DNA of 55,078 nucleotides from Endozoicomonas sp. ISHI1 (GTDB lineage Bacteria > Pseudomonadota > Gammaproteobacteria > Pseudomonadales > Endozoicomonadaceae). Below the pieces are notes generated by a model that was not told the origin of the DNA, made no database searches, and was given only the letters and a program-made list of their open reading frames with translations. Positions 39,101 to 47,835 of this stretch are shown here, piece by piece. The stretch spans positions 1 to 55,078 of the forward strand of contig NZ_JAGRPU010000037.1 in the NCBI RefSeq assembly GCF_024606225.1, written 5' to 3'. The translations under genes and the position numbers were made by a program. Each line of letters starts with the position of its first letter. Positions within the stretch are counted from its first letter, which is position 1.

Positions 39101-39963
39101 ACAACGCCTCTGGGTTGACCAGGTCCATACTCAACCCTGAGAGTATCATCCTGAAAGGATTGAAAGCTCGCGGCGACCCCACCATATCGGCAATCAATGC
39201 ACTGCTGGATGATCAGTGCCATGGGTTGAGGTATACCTTCAGGACAGACTTCAGGCCGGTAACCTGACGCCATAACCTTAAGACAGGTACGCAAAACATC
39301 CTCTTCTCCCTGAACTTCAGAGAGGTATTTGCCCGCCTGGGCATCGCCGTAGTTATCTTCGTTGATACCAGAACTGCGGACAATCACCGGCTGTGATGTG
39401 GACTTTTCGTCCAGCTGACAGCGCAGATCCCTGATGTGTTGGGCTACTTCAGAGTCTTTAACCTGTTCGTAAAAGTCACTACTGGCAACAAATTGCGCCA
39501 GGCCCGCCAGCCATTCATCCTTTTTGCTGTGCTCTGAAGGTGGCAAGGTATTCAGGTGTTCCCGGATGTTGGTCAGGCTGCTCTCTGACCCCGGCACAGT
39601 GACAATCCCGGGGAGATAGCGCGGTAAACAATGGGTATCCAGGGGAAGTTGTTCAAGAGCGTTGATGATTCGGGCTGTAACACATTGGAACGATGGGACA
39701 CGCAGTCCTATTGACTGCATGCGCTGCAAAAACATTCCCTTGCCCCCCAATTCTTTCCGGACGTGGGCTGAATAGCCAGCAGCCTGACCTGAAACAGATA
39801 AATGGCAGGTGCGCTTGGTGAGTTCCGTTTGGCAGATCGTAACGTCACTGTTATTACGATCACTCAGGTATCCTTTGTCTGAACTGTCAGTCCCGGTCTT
39901 CTGAACTGGCTGAGTTGCCAGAGTTTGATGAGCAGGTTTATTAAAACAAGCAGGTAACATCAT
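36199..39963 (-). CDS. Dikinase-like ATP-grasp/phosphohistidine protein with seven DUF4116-like repeats, copy 11
   Basis: Start chosen at ATG 39963, 5 nt after GAGGAGGG; the next codon is also ATG and lines up with the start of the sister genes, while an ATG at 39990 lacks a ribosome binding site. The product has 1,254 residues. Arg196 (RSSG) and His475 (GFNDHVAI) are present. The ATP domain has GVAASFQSF for GVAMSFQSF and TAHRIDI for TPHRIDI. Seven repeats fill 1069-1243; units 2-4 (DDKKVVMAAVTQDG and relatives) look like recent 75-bp duplications. It ends in the full PSANKV tail. Copy 12 shares this C-terminal arrangement. Confidence 0.94.
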   Translation of the reverse strand: MMLPACFNKPAHQTLATQPVQKTGTDSSDKGYLSDRNNSDVTICQTELTKRTCHLSVSGQAAGYSAHVRKELGGKGMFLQRMQSIGLRVPSFQCVTARIINALEQLPLDTHCLPRYLPGIVTVPGSESSLTNIREHLNTLPPSEHSKKDEWLAGLAQFVASSDFYEQVKDSEVAQHIRDLRCQLDEKSTSQPVIVRSSGINEDNYGDAQAGKYLSEVQGEEDVLRTCLKVMASGYRPEVCPEGIPQPMALIIQQCIDCRYGGVAASFQSFQDDTLRVEYGPGQPRGVVAGQSGNTAHRIDIARIEGADIWEYFPGMFSSHFILRKNADNNGYLEKRIHDADVPSDGDGQRLSDDTVSELKEMVIKLENLLFCPVDVEFAIDRQGCPFVLQVRPVTRLSGGMDFAMPVPEDSLASGEAVSEGYCTGSIWLAKEQDAVAMPDGAIVVAHHAEEWMLVPEFLKRAGGFIIAEGGFNDHVAILMRQEKTPLMLAGGEYETVVAQDGQQATLACARFNSKSGAFVVAGDITEKLASHRSLSSAVSDVPLAKAVPSRDDLSPPEGTFCEVASGFQWLTDQNARLLAFFAPGGGLDCLANPIKLSMSPQRSKLLAETIDNVNRLIQGAEKLLHGYRAFLQLAIESRSSVVDQLLNELPQLICRFGTLKQTIRSVLKSIIQPMRASEEGRIYRRSFRQWIEDCYQLQCHLQALKPNTADQVRSVHELIFTLHQRFVEALAPVSLASGQGSISIKKNIIYVDCTTPGRLGEKTPLLTPSAKTSIEQSPRGGTVISMDDALIINLKLGSHVGLVELLEHAEGGKGRTLRLKFSDQFNKPDGVSKEGKLKRMWFLVQLLKVIELDKQADSMKLSCNAVAGEIIVECSRMTSLEAQQDAFEKLIIALNALYNLDLQLESIAIFEGDQWDFNLLAQRLNRSIATEADRFAFQHCLFSMFYDEKFYTYVQCHISEGCDQLISNHQRQFIDHPRRLGQSRHNLQEVFMSGEMGEDTRRELLQHLLLVHPDHAIPLFVSVYPHLEGQYYVIKPSFNARLEFNVPPGQPLPEDKEKVRNILLQNGLVYASERVRNDKDVVLPTIEAYPDDLKYVSAELKDDKKVVMAAVTQDGDQLEYASPKLQDDKNVVMIAVTQDGRNLDYASQRLQDDKEVVMAAITTYPAALRYAGENVRSDKEIVRSAIADQISCLYFASETLLNDREYMLDLIQQNSYAFNYVASGLKHDETFIEAARQKNHNVLKYVRPSANKV

Positions 39964-40030
39964 GGTATCCCTCCTCATGTTAACCTTCATCCATGATTTA
40001 ATCGCTAGCGCACAAATAAATTAGTTTACT

Positions 40031-40057
40031 TTTGACCATGATATTTTTATAAAGTTC
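40031..40057 (-). promoter_or_regulatory. Sigma-E-like promoter of copy 11
   Basis: GAACTT (40057-40052), 15 bp, GTCAAA (40036-40031), 67 nt before the ATG at 39963. Confidence 0.6.
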
Positions 40058-40163
40058 ACCGGTCAGCCAGAAGAACGCAATAGAAAGAACGTAGAAAGAA
40101 CGGCAATAAGCTGGCAACACGGTTTGTTTGCACTGTCAGAATAGATAAGACCTTATTCGCAGA

Positions 40164-43100
40164 TTACCAGACGTATTTAAGTACTTCCTGGTTTCTTTCT
40201 CTTGCTGCCTCGATAAAAGCTTCATCATTTTCAAGATCAGAAGCAACAAAATTGAAGGTGCAGGGGTTCTGTTCAATTAAGTCCAGCATATACTCTCGAT
40301 CATTCAATAACGTTTCATTGGCATAACATAAACAATCAATATCAACAGCCATTGCGCTTTGAATAACTTCTTTATCGCCGCGTACATTTTCGCCGGCATA
40401 ACGCAGAGCTTCTGAATAGGTTGCAAGAGCGGCCATGACGACCTCTTTAGCATCCTGTAGTTTTGGGCTGGCATAAACCAGGTTAATACCATCCTGAGTG
40501 ACGGCGGCCATGACGACCTCTCTATTGTCCTGAAGCTTTGGGCTGGCAAATTCCAGCTGGCTACCATCCTGAGTAACTGCGGCCATGACGACTTTTTTAT
40601 CATCCTTCAGTTCTGCACTCACATATTTCAGGTCATCTGGATAGACTTCAATAGTGGGTAATACAACGTCCTTATCATTTCGAACCCTTTCGCTGGCATA
40701 CAACAGCCCATTCTGAAGCAGGATATTCCTGACCTTTTCTTTATCATCCGGAAGTGACTGATCCGGAGGGACATCAAACTCCAGTCTGGCATTGCAGGAT
40801 GGTTTGATAACATAGTATTGACCTTCCAGATGGGGATACACTGGCACAAACAATGGAATAGCATGTTCCGGATCTATCAATAAAAGATGCTGTAAAAGTT
40901 CTCTGCGGGTGTCCTCAGCGATCTCGTCACTCATGAATACTTCCCGAAGATCGTCCTCTGATTCACCCAACCGTCGACAATGTTCAATAAACTGTCGTTG
41001 GTGTTTTCTTAATAGCTGGTCGCAGGCCAGAGAAATGTGGCAATTGGAAGTAATGTACAAACTATGATCATAAAACATTGAGAAAAGACAATGTTGAAAA
41101 GCGAATCTATCGGCTTCTGTCTCAATATCACGATTAAGGCGTTGTGCAAGCAGGTTAAAGTCCCACTGATCTCCTTCAAAAATGACTACCTGCTCCAATT
41201 CCAGATCCAGATTACACGAACCATTTAACGCAATGATTAGTTTTTCAAAGGCATCCTGCTGGGCTGGAAGTGATTTCATTCGGGAGCATTCAACGATAAT
41301 TTCACCCGCTACAGCGTTGCAGCTTAGCTTCATGCAACCAGCCTGTTTATCCAGCTCGATCACTTTCAGTAACTGCACCAAAAACCACATACGCTTTAAC
41401 TTGCCTTCTTTACTCACGATATCAGGTTTATTAAATTGGTCAGAAAATTTCAGCCGCAAGGTTCGTCCTTTACCCCCCTCTGCATTCTCAAGTAACTCGA
41501 CAAGGCCAACATGACTTCCTAACTTCAGGTTAACAATCAAGGCATCATCCATAAGGACGACAGTCCCTTTACTCCGTGATTGTTTGATGGACGTTTTGGC
41601 GGACGGCGTTAATAGCGGTACCTTTTCACCCAGGCCACCCGGAGTCGTGCAATCGACAAAAGTGATGTTCTTTTTGATAGATATCCTGCCCTGACCCGAA
41701 GCCAGAGACACCGGTGCCAGCGCCTCTACAAAGCGCTGATGCAGGGTAAAAATCAGCTCATGGACGCTCCGCACCTGATCAGCCGTATTGGGTTTGAGTG
41801 CTTGAAGACAGCATTGGAGCTGATAGCAGTCTTCTATCCATTGACGAAAATTTCGCCGGGATACCTGCCCTTCTTCAGCGGCTTGCATTGGCAGAATGAT
41901 ACTCTTTAACCCGGATTGGATGGTCTTTTTCAAGGTCTCGAACCGGCAGATCAATTCTGGTAATTCATTCAACAATCGTTGGACCTCGGGTGAACAGCTT
42001 TCAATCGCCAACTGCAAGAATGCCCGGTAACCATCCAGCAGTTTTTCGGCCCCGTGAATTAGCCGGTTTATGTTATCTATGGTCTCAGCCAGTAGTTTTG
42101 ATCGTTGTGGCGACATGCTCAGTTTTATCGGGTTTGCCAGACAACCCAGTCCACCATCAGGGGCAAAAAATCCCAGCAGGCGGGCATTTTGATCTGTGAG
42201 CCATTGAAAACCGCTGGCGACCTGACAGAATGTGCCTTCAGGGGGAGATAAATCATCCCGTGACGGGGCAGCTTTTACCGACGACACATCAGAAACAACA
42301 GAGGACAGGCTTCTGTGACTAGCCAGTTCTCTGGTCATGTCACCAGTGACAATGAAGGCACCAGACTTTCCGTTAAAGCGAGCACAGCCCAGTGTCGCTT
42401 GCTGGCCATCCTGAGCGACCACTGTCTCATACTCACCACCAGCCAGCATTAAGGGTGTTTTTTCCTGTCTCATGAGGATCGCTACATGATCATTGAACCC
42501 TCCTTCGGCAATAACAAAACCTCTTGCCCGTTTCAGGAACTCAGACACAAGCATCCACTCTTCAGCATGGTGGGCCACGACAATGGCTCCGTGTGGCATA
42601 GTGTCAGCCTCTTGTTTTTTGGCCAGCCAGATGGGCCCGGTGCAATAGCCTTCGCTGACGGTCTCGCCAATGGCGAGACTATCTTCCGGTATGTCCATGG
42701 CAAAATCCATGCCGCCTGAGAGTCGGGTTATAGGGCGCACCTGCAACACGAATAGGCAACCCTGATGATCGATGGCAAACTCCACATCCACAGGGCAGAG
42801 CAACAGGTCCTCCAGATTTGTCACCACCTTCCTGAGTTCTGAAACCATGTAATCACTGACTGGTTGTCTACCGTCGTTTGATTGAACATCTGCATCATTA
42901 ATTTCTCTTTCCGAGTAGCCGTTGGTGTTTTTTTGCAGGATGAATTGACTTGAGACTTTCCCGGGAACGTATTGATAATGGCCAGTTCCTTCTTTGCGAT
43001 CCTGACGAAAAATATCGATACGGTGCGGCGTGTTGCCAAATTGCCCTGACACCACGCCTTTGGGTTGACCGCGAGTGTACTCAACCCTGACGGTATCATC

Positions 43101-43898
43101 CTGAAAAGATTGAAAGCTCATGGCGACCCCGCCATATTTGCAGTCAATGCATTGTTGGATGATCAGTGCCATAGGTGGTGGTATCACTCCGGGACAGACT
43201 TCAGCCCGGTAACCTGAGGCCATGACCTTGAGGCAGGTTCTTAAAACATCGTCTTCTCCCTGAACGACAGAGAGGTATTTGCCCGCCTGAGCGTCGCCGT
43301 AGTTGTCTTCGTAGATGCCAGAACTACGGACAATCACCGGCTGTGATGTGCAGAGCTGACAGCTCAGATCCCTTATATGTCGGGCTGCTTCAGAATCTTT
43401 AACCTGTTCATAAAAGTCATGACTGGCAACAAATTGCGCCAGGCCCGTCAGCCATTTATCCCTGTTGTTTTGCTCCTCAGGTAGCAAGGCATTGAGGTGT
43501 TCCCTGATCTTTATCAGACTCCACTCTGCCTCCGGCTCAAGGATGATCCCGTGGAAATATCGGTCTAAACAATGGAAATCCAGAGGGTGTTGTTCGAGAG
43601 CATTCATTACCCGGGCTGTCACACATTCAAATGGCGGAACATGCAGATCAGCTTGCTTCATGCGCCACAAAAACATTCCCTTGCCCCCGAGTTGATTGCG
43701 GTCGGAGGGCGAATAGTGAGCAACCTGATCTGAAACAGGTAAACTGCAAAAGCGCTTGTCTAAAGGCGTTTGACTGATCGGAACGCTACCGGTGTCAAGA
43801 CCACTGAAATACCGTTTGGATGGACTATTTTCGGCATCCTGTTTTAGATTCATTGCCGGGGTTTGACTATCCGATCTGTCAATACGTTCAGGTAACAT
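40164..43898 (-). CDS. Dikinase-like ATP-grasp/phosphohistidine protein with seven DUF4116-like repeats, copy 12
   Basis: A 1,244-residue product from ATG 43898 behind GAGAGGGATATCTGG. Arg191 (RSSG) and His471 (GFNDHVAI) are kept, but normally fixed neighbours have changed: SSGIYEDNYGD for SSGINEDNYGD, GQFGNTPHR for GQSGNTPHR, and RARGFVIAEGG for RAGGFVIAEGG. These sit in or near the nucleotide site and swivel domain, so this copy could have altered activity. Seven repeats cover 1065-1239, closely matching copy 11, while the N-terminus resembles copies 8 and 9 (MLPERIDRSDSQTP, PLDKRFCSLPVS). It stops at LKYVW with TAA; SANKV follows in the same frame. Confidence 0.95.
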   Translation of the reverse strand: MLPERIDRSDSQTPAMNLKQDAENSPSKRYFSGLDTGSVPISQTPLDKRFCSLPVSDQVAHYSPSDRNQLGGKGMFLWRMKQADLHVPPFECVTARVMNALEQHPLDFHCLDRYFHGIILEPEAEWSLIKIREHLNALLPEEQNNRDKWLTGLAQFVASHDFYEQVKDSEAARHIRDLSCQLCTSQPVIVRSSGIYEDNYGDAQAGKYLSVVQGEDDVLRTCLKVMASGYRAEVCPGVIPPPMALIIQQCIDCKYGGVAMSFQSFQDDTVRVEYTRGQPKGVVSGQFGNTPHRIDIFRQDRKEGTGHYQYVPGKVSSQFILQKNTNGYSEREINDADVQSNDGRQPVSDYMVSELRKVVTNLEDLLLCPVDVEFAIDHQGCLFVLQVRPITRLSGGMDFAMDIPEDSLAIGETVSEGYCTGPIWLAKKQEADTMPHGAIVVAHHAEEWMLVSEFLKRARGFVIAEGGFNDHVAILMRQEKTPLMLAGGEYETVVAQDGQQATLGCARFNGKSGAFIVTGDMTRELASHRSLSSVVSDVSSVKAAPSRDDLSPPEGTFCQVASGFQWLTDQNARLLGFFAPDGGLGCLANPIKLSMSPQRSKLLAETIDNINRLIHGAEKLLDGYRAFLQLAIESCSPEVQRLLNELPELICRFETLKKTIQSGLKSIILPMQAAEEGQVSRRNFRQWIEDCYQLQCCLQALKPNTADQVRSVHELIFTLHQRFVEALAPVSLASGQGRISIKKNITFVDCTTPGGLGEKVPLLTPSAKTSIKQSRSKGTVVLMDDALIVNLKLGSHVGLVELLENAEGGKGRTLRLKFSDQFNKPDIVSKEGKLKRMWFLVQLLKVIELDKQAGCMKLSCNAVAGEIIVECSRMKSLPAQQDAFEKLIIALNGSCNLDLELEQVVIFEGDQWDFNLLAQRLNRDIETEADRFAFQHCLFSMFYDHSLYITSNCHISLACDQLLRKHQRQFIEHCRRLGESEDDLREVFMSDEIAEDTRRELLQHLLLIDPEHAIPLFVPVYPHLEGQYYVIKPSCNARLEFDVPPDQSLPDDKEKVRNILLQNGLLYASERVRNDKDVVLPTIEVYPDDLKYVSAELKDDKKVVMAAVTQDGSQLEFASPKLQDNREVVMAAVTQDGINLVYASPKLQDAKEVVMAALATYSEALRYAGENVRGDKEVIQSAMAVDIDCLCYANETLLNDREYMLDLIEQNPCTFNFVASDLENDEAFIEAARERNQEVLKYVW

Positions 43899-43966
43899 CC
43901 AGATATCCCTCTCATGTTAAAGCTCATCCATGAGTTAATGACAAGCGCATCAACAAGTTACTTTCT

Positions 43967-43993
43967 TTTGACAATAATGTTTTTATAAAGTTC
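43967..43993 (-). promoter_or_regulatory. Sigma-E-like promoter of copy 12
   Basis: GAACTT (43993-43988), 15 bp, GTCAAA (43972-43967), 68 nt before the ATG at 43898. Confidence 0.6.
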
Positions 43994-44021
43994 ACCCGCC
44001 AGTCTGAAGCACATAACTTTG

Positions 44022-44047
44022 TCAGGATGAAAAATTGAGCATCCTGA
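44022..44047 (-). terminator. Hairpin downstream of copy 13
   Basis: TCAGGATG and CATCCTGA pair over 8 bp around a 10-nt loop, 5 bp after the copy 13 stop. There is no clean U-tract after the stem, so termination would be weak. It does not match the hairpins behind the other copies. Confidence 0.35.
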
Positions 44048-44052
44048 ACTTC

Positions 44053-47000
44053 TTACTTGGGTATATATTTAACAACTTCGCTATTTCGTTGGATGGCCGA
44101 ATCGATAAAGTCCTGATCTTCTTGAAGCCTGTACGCAGCATATTCGAAAGCCTGAGGATTCTCTTCAATTAAATCCAGCATATACTCGCGATCATAAAAT
44201 ACCCTTAAACCGGCATATCTTAAGTGAGTGAAATCATCCGCTATTAAGATTTTAATCATGTTTTTATCGCTTCGGATTCTATGACTTGCATACTCGAAAG
44301 CTCCTGGATAATTCGCGATAGCAGCCATGACAACCTCATCATTATCTTTCATTCCCAGGCTGGCATATTCCAACAGATTACCCTCTTGAGCGACTGCGGC
44401 CAGGACGACCTCTTTATTACTTTTCAGTTCTTCACTCACATATTTCAGGTTATCAGGATGTACTGCAATGATGGCTAATACAAGGTTTTTATCATTTCGA
44501 GCCTTTTGGCACGCATATTTCAAGCCATTCTTCAGAAAGAAATTCCTGACCTTTTCTTTATCTTCCGAAAGTGACTGACCTGGTGAAACATCAAACTCCA
44601 GCCTGTAACTGTAAGATGATGGTTTGATAACATAATATTGATCTCTCAAATCGGGATAAACATCATCAACCAATGGAATAGCGCTTTGGGCATCTAACAA
44701 TAACAGATGGTGTAAAAGTTCCCTGCGAGTGTCCTCACTGATCTCATCACTCATTAACACTTTCCGAAAATATTCCTCTGGCTTTTTCCAGCACTCTTCT
44801 AACTGTTGAACATAGTGAATAAACTGTTGGTGTTGTTTGCTTAATAACTGCCAGCAATCGGGAATAATCGTGAAAAAGTCGTAAATCGTTGCGAAAAGGC
44901 AATGTTGAAAGGCAAATCGATCAACTTCTGTCGTAACACCTCTATTAAGGCGTTGCTCAAGCAAGTTAAAATCCCACAGATCTCCTTCAAAAATGGTGCA
45001 GTCCTCTAGATAAATATCCATATTCTCAATAGAGTGCAACGCTGTTATCAGTTTTTCAAAGGCATCCTGCATCGTTTGGCGTGATGTCACTCGGGGGCAT
45101 TCGACAATAATTTCTCCTGCTACGGCGTTGCAACTTAGCTTCATGCCAGCAGCATATTTATCCAGTTCGATCGCTTTCAGCAACTGCACCAGAAACCACA
45201 TACGTTTCAACTTGCCGGGGGCATCAATGCCATCAATGAGATCAAACTCGTCAGAAAATGTCAGCCGCAAAGTTCGTCCTTTCCCCCCCTCTGCGTCTTC
45301 AAGCAGCTCGATAAGACCCATATGACTTCCAAGCTTCAGGTTAACAATCAAGGCACCATCCATACTGACGACAGTAGCTGGACGATCTAATTCTTTGAGG
45401 GATGCTTTGCAGGAAGGACTCAATAGTATTGCGCTTTCACCCGAGCCACCCGGAGTCGTGCAATCAACATAAGCGACTTCCTCTTCCCTGGTTAGCCTGC
45501 CCTGACCCGCGGCTAGTGTGACCGGTGCCAGCGCCTTTACGAAGCGCTGATGCAGGGCAAAAATCAACTCATGGACACTCCGCACCTGCTCAGCCTCTGA
45601 AGGGTTGAGCATCTGAAGACAGGATTGCAGCTGTTGACAGGCGACCACCCACTGACGAAACGATACCTGTCCTTTTTCAGAGCCATCCAGTGGCAAGATG
45701 ACCACCTCTAACCCTGACCGAATGGTCTGTTTCAGCGTCTCGAACCGGTTGATTAACTGCGGCAATTCATCCAACAATCGCTCGACCCTCGGCGCCCTCC
45801 TGCTTCCCGCCAGTAGCAAAAAGGCCCGGTAACCCTCCAACAGGGCTTCAGCCCCATGAATGAGAAGATTTACTCTGTCCTTAGTCTGTGCCAGTAAGTT
45901 TGATCGCTGTGGCGACATACTCAGTTTCACCGGGTTTGCCAGACAATCCAGTCCGCCGCCAGGAGAATATAGCGCCAGCAATCGGGCATTTTGCTCTGTG
46001 AGCCACTTAAAGCCACTGGCGACCTGACGAAGTGTGCCTTCAGGGGGGGACAACTCATCCCGTGACGGAGCGGCTTTCGCCAATGATATATCAGAAAAAG
46101 CAGAGGACAGCCTTCTGTGACTGGCCAGTTTTCCAGTATGATCACCGTCCACAATAAAGGCCCCGAAGTTACCGTCAAAGCGGGCGCAGGCCAGCGTAAT
46201 CTGTCGGCCATCCTGAGCAACCACTGCCGCATACTCGCCAGCGGCCAGCATTAAGGGTTTTTTTTCCTGTCTCATGAGGATGGCTACATGATCATTGAAT
46301 CCTCCTTCGGCAATGACAAAACCACCTGCCCGCATCAGTACATCGGGCTCAAGCATCCATTGTTCGGCGTGTCGGGCCACGACAATGGCCCCGTGGGGCA
46401 TAGAACCTGCCTCTCGTTTTTTGGCCAGCCAGATGGGTCCGGTGCCATAGCCTTCGCTGAAGGTCTCGCCAGTGGCCAGACTGTCTTCGGGTATGGGCAT
46501 GGCAAAATCCATGCCGCCAGAGAGTTCGGTTACAGGACGCACCTGCAACAGGAACAGGCGCCCCTGACGATCAATAGCAAATTCCACATCCACCGGGCAT
46601 AGCAACAGGTCTTCCAGCTTTGCCACCATCTCCCTGAGTGCTGAAACCGTGTCATCACTGAGTTGCTGACTGGTGTCGTCTGATTGAGTACCCGCATCAT
46701 GAATTCTTGTTTCCGAGTAGCCCCTATTATCTGTGTTTTTGCGCAGGATGAAGTGACTTGCAACTGTTCCGGGAAAATATTGAGAACTGTCAGCGCCTTC
46801 TTTTTTGCGGGAAATATCGATGCGGTGGGGCGTATTACCGGACTGTCCTGCCACTGCGCCTCTGGGTTGACCGGGTGTGTACTCAATCCTGACGGAATCA
46901 TCCTGAAAGGATTGAAAGCTCATAGCTACCCCGCCATATTGGCAATCAATGCAATGTTGAATAATCAGCGCCATGGGTTGAGGGATACCCTCGGGACAGA

Positions 47001-47835
47001 CTTCAGGACGATAACCTGAGGCCATAACCTTAAGGCAGGTACGAAAAACATCCTCTTCTCCCTGAACTTCCGAGAGGTATTTGCCTGCCTGGGCATTGCC
47101 GTAGTTATCTTCGTTGATGCCAGAACTGCGGACAATCACCGGCTGTGATATGAAGGGTCCGTCCAGCTGACAGCGCAGACCCCTGACATGCCGGGCCGCT
47201 TCAGAATCTTTAACCTGTTCGTAAAAGTCATGACTGGCAATAAATTTCGCCAGACCCGCCAGCCCGTTATCCCTTTTGGTCTGCTCTGAAGGTGGCAAGG
47301 CATTGAAGTATTCCCTGATGTTCTTCAGGCTGGTCTCTGGCCCCAGTTCATCGACTATATCAGGACAATAAGGGGCTATACGAAGAGTATCCAGAAGGTG
47401 TTGTTCAAGAGCATTCGTCGTCTGGGCTGTAACACTTCTGAAGGGTGGAACAGGTAAACTTGCTTCCTGCATACGCCGCAAAAACATCCCCTTGCCCCCA
47501 AGTTGTTGCCGGTTGGAGGGAGAGTTGTCATTAACCTGGTTTAGTGGGGTTGAAATATGTATACGGCAGATTCGATTGGCTAGTGGCGTTTGACAGGGAA
47601 AGATAATGGCATTAAAGGAACTGAAATATCTTTTGGGTAAACGGTTAGCCCCGTTAGCTGGAATGAGAGTCCCGGTATTCTGATTTGGATTCGTTGTCGG
47701 GATTTGATGATTTGAACGATCAAAATGAGCGTGTAACCCAGACATCCCTCTGATGTTTATGTTCTTCTTCCAGACCGGCATCTGCAAGCACGTTGCCATA
47801 TTAAGTGACCGAAGCCATGTCGACGCCCTTATCAT
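44053..47835 (-). CDS. Dikinase-like ATP-grasp/phosphohistidine protein with six DUF4116-like repeats, copy 13 (rebuilt start)
   Basis: The first complete gene of the array in transcription order; 1,260 residues if read from ATG 47835. The family start codon is missing: where other copies have TTGATGTTACC, this one reads TGGGTTACA. I place the start at 47835, which has GGAG 9 nt upstream. The first 30 residues then come from an out-of-frame reading of the neighbouring relic. ATG 47745 is in frame but lies in the old ribosome binding site. Arg236 and His516 are conserved. Oddities are YGNAQAGKY for YGDAQAGKY, IIQHC for IIQQC and VTELSGG for VTRLSGG. Six repeats span 1105-1254, ending VKYIPK. 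It is the most divergent copy, with its own 3' hairpin. Confidence 0.88.
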   Translation of the reverse strand: MIRASTWLRSLNMATCLQMPVWKKNINIRGMSGLHAHFDRSNHQIPTTNPNQNTGTLIPANGANRLPKRYFSSFNAIIFPCQTPLANRICRIHISTPLNQVNDNSPSNRQQLGGKGMFLRRMQEASLPVPPFRSVTAQTTNALEQHLLDTLRIAPYCPDIVDELGPETSLKNIREYFNALPPSEQTKRDNGLAGLAKFIASHDFYEQVKDSEAARHVRGLRCQLDGPFISQPVIVRSSGINEDNYGNAQAGKYLSEVQGEEDVFRTCLKVMASGYRPEVCPEGIPQPMALIIQHCIDCQYGGVAMSFQSFQDDSVRIEYTPGQPRGAVAGQSGNTPHRIDISRKKEGADSSQYFPGTVASHFILRKNTDNRGYSETRIHDAGTQSDDTSQQLSDDTVSALREMVAKLEDLLLCPVDVEFAIDRQGRLFLLQVRPVTELSGGMDFAMPIPEDSLATGETFSEGYGTGPIWLAKKREAGSMPHGAIVVARHAEQWMLEPDVLMRAGGFVIAEGGFNDHVAILMRQEKKPLMLAAGEYAAVVAQDGRQITLACARFDGNFGAFIVDGDHTGKLASHRRLSSAFSDISLAKAAPSRDELSPPEGTLRQVASGFKWLTEQNARLLALYSPGGGLDCLANPVKLSMSPQRSNLLAQTKDRVNLLIHGAEALLEGYRAFLLLAGSRRAPRVERLLDELPQLINRFETLKQTIRSGLEVVILPLDGSEKGQVSFRQWVVACQQLQSCLQMLNPSEAEQVRSVHELIFALHQRFVKALAPVTLAAGQGRLTREEEVAYVDCTTPGGSGESAILLSPSCKASLKELDRPATVVSMDGALIVNLKLGSHMGLIELLEDAEGGKGRTLRLTFSDEFDLIDGIDAPGKLKRMWFLVQLLKAIELDKYAAGMKLSCNAVAGEIIVECPRVTSRQTMQDAFEKLITALHSIENMDIYLEDCTIFEGDLWDFNLLEQRLNRGVTTEVDRFAFQHCLFATIYDFFTIIPDCWQLLSKQHQQFIHYVQQLEECWKKPEEYFRKVLMSDEISEDTRRELLHHLLLLDAQSAIPLVDDVYPDLRDQYYVIKPSSYSYRLEFDVSPGQSLSEDKEKVRNFFLKNGLKYACQKARNDKNLVLAIIAVHPDNLKYVSEELKSNKEVVLAAVAQEGNLLEYASLGMKDNDEVVMAAIANYPGAFEYASHRIRSDKNMIKILIADDFTHLRYAGLRVFYDREYMLDLIEENPQAFEYAAYRLQEDQDFIDSAIQRNSEVVKYIPK

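Noticed and set aside
39964-39990. Start of copy 11 at ATG 39990.
   Set aside because: It has no ribosome binding site, and the strong GAGGAGGG lies between it and the two adjacent ATGs at 39963 and 39960.
40304-40660. A CRISPR-like or minisatellite array in the 75-bp repeats of copies 11 and 12.
   Set aside because: The units are in-frame coding repeats of 25 residues with diverged sequence and no spacer/repeat distinction.
531-47019. Recurring plus-strand open frames of 60-118 codons at the same place in each array gene (for example about 81 codons at 531, 4381, 8206, 11993, 15819).
   Set aside because: They are antisense shadows that recur only because the minus-strand genes are homologous; they lack ribosome binding sites and their conservation follows the sense codons.
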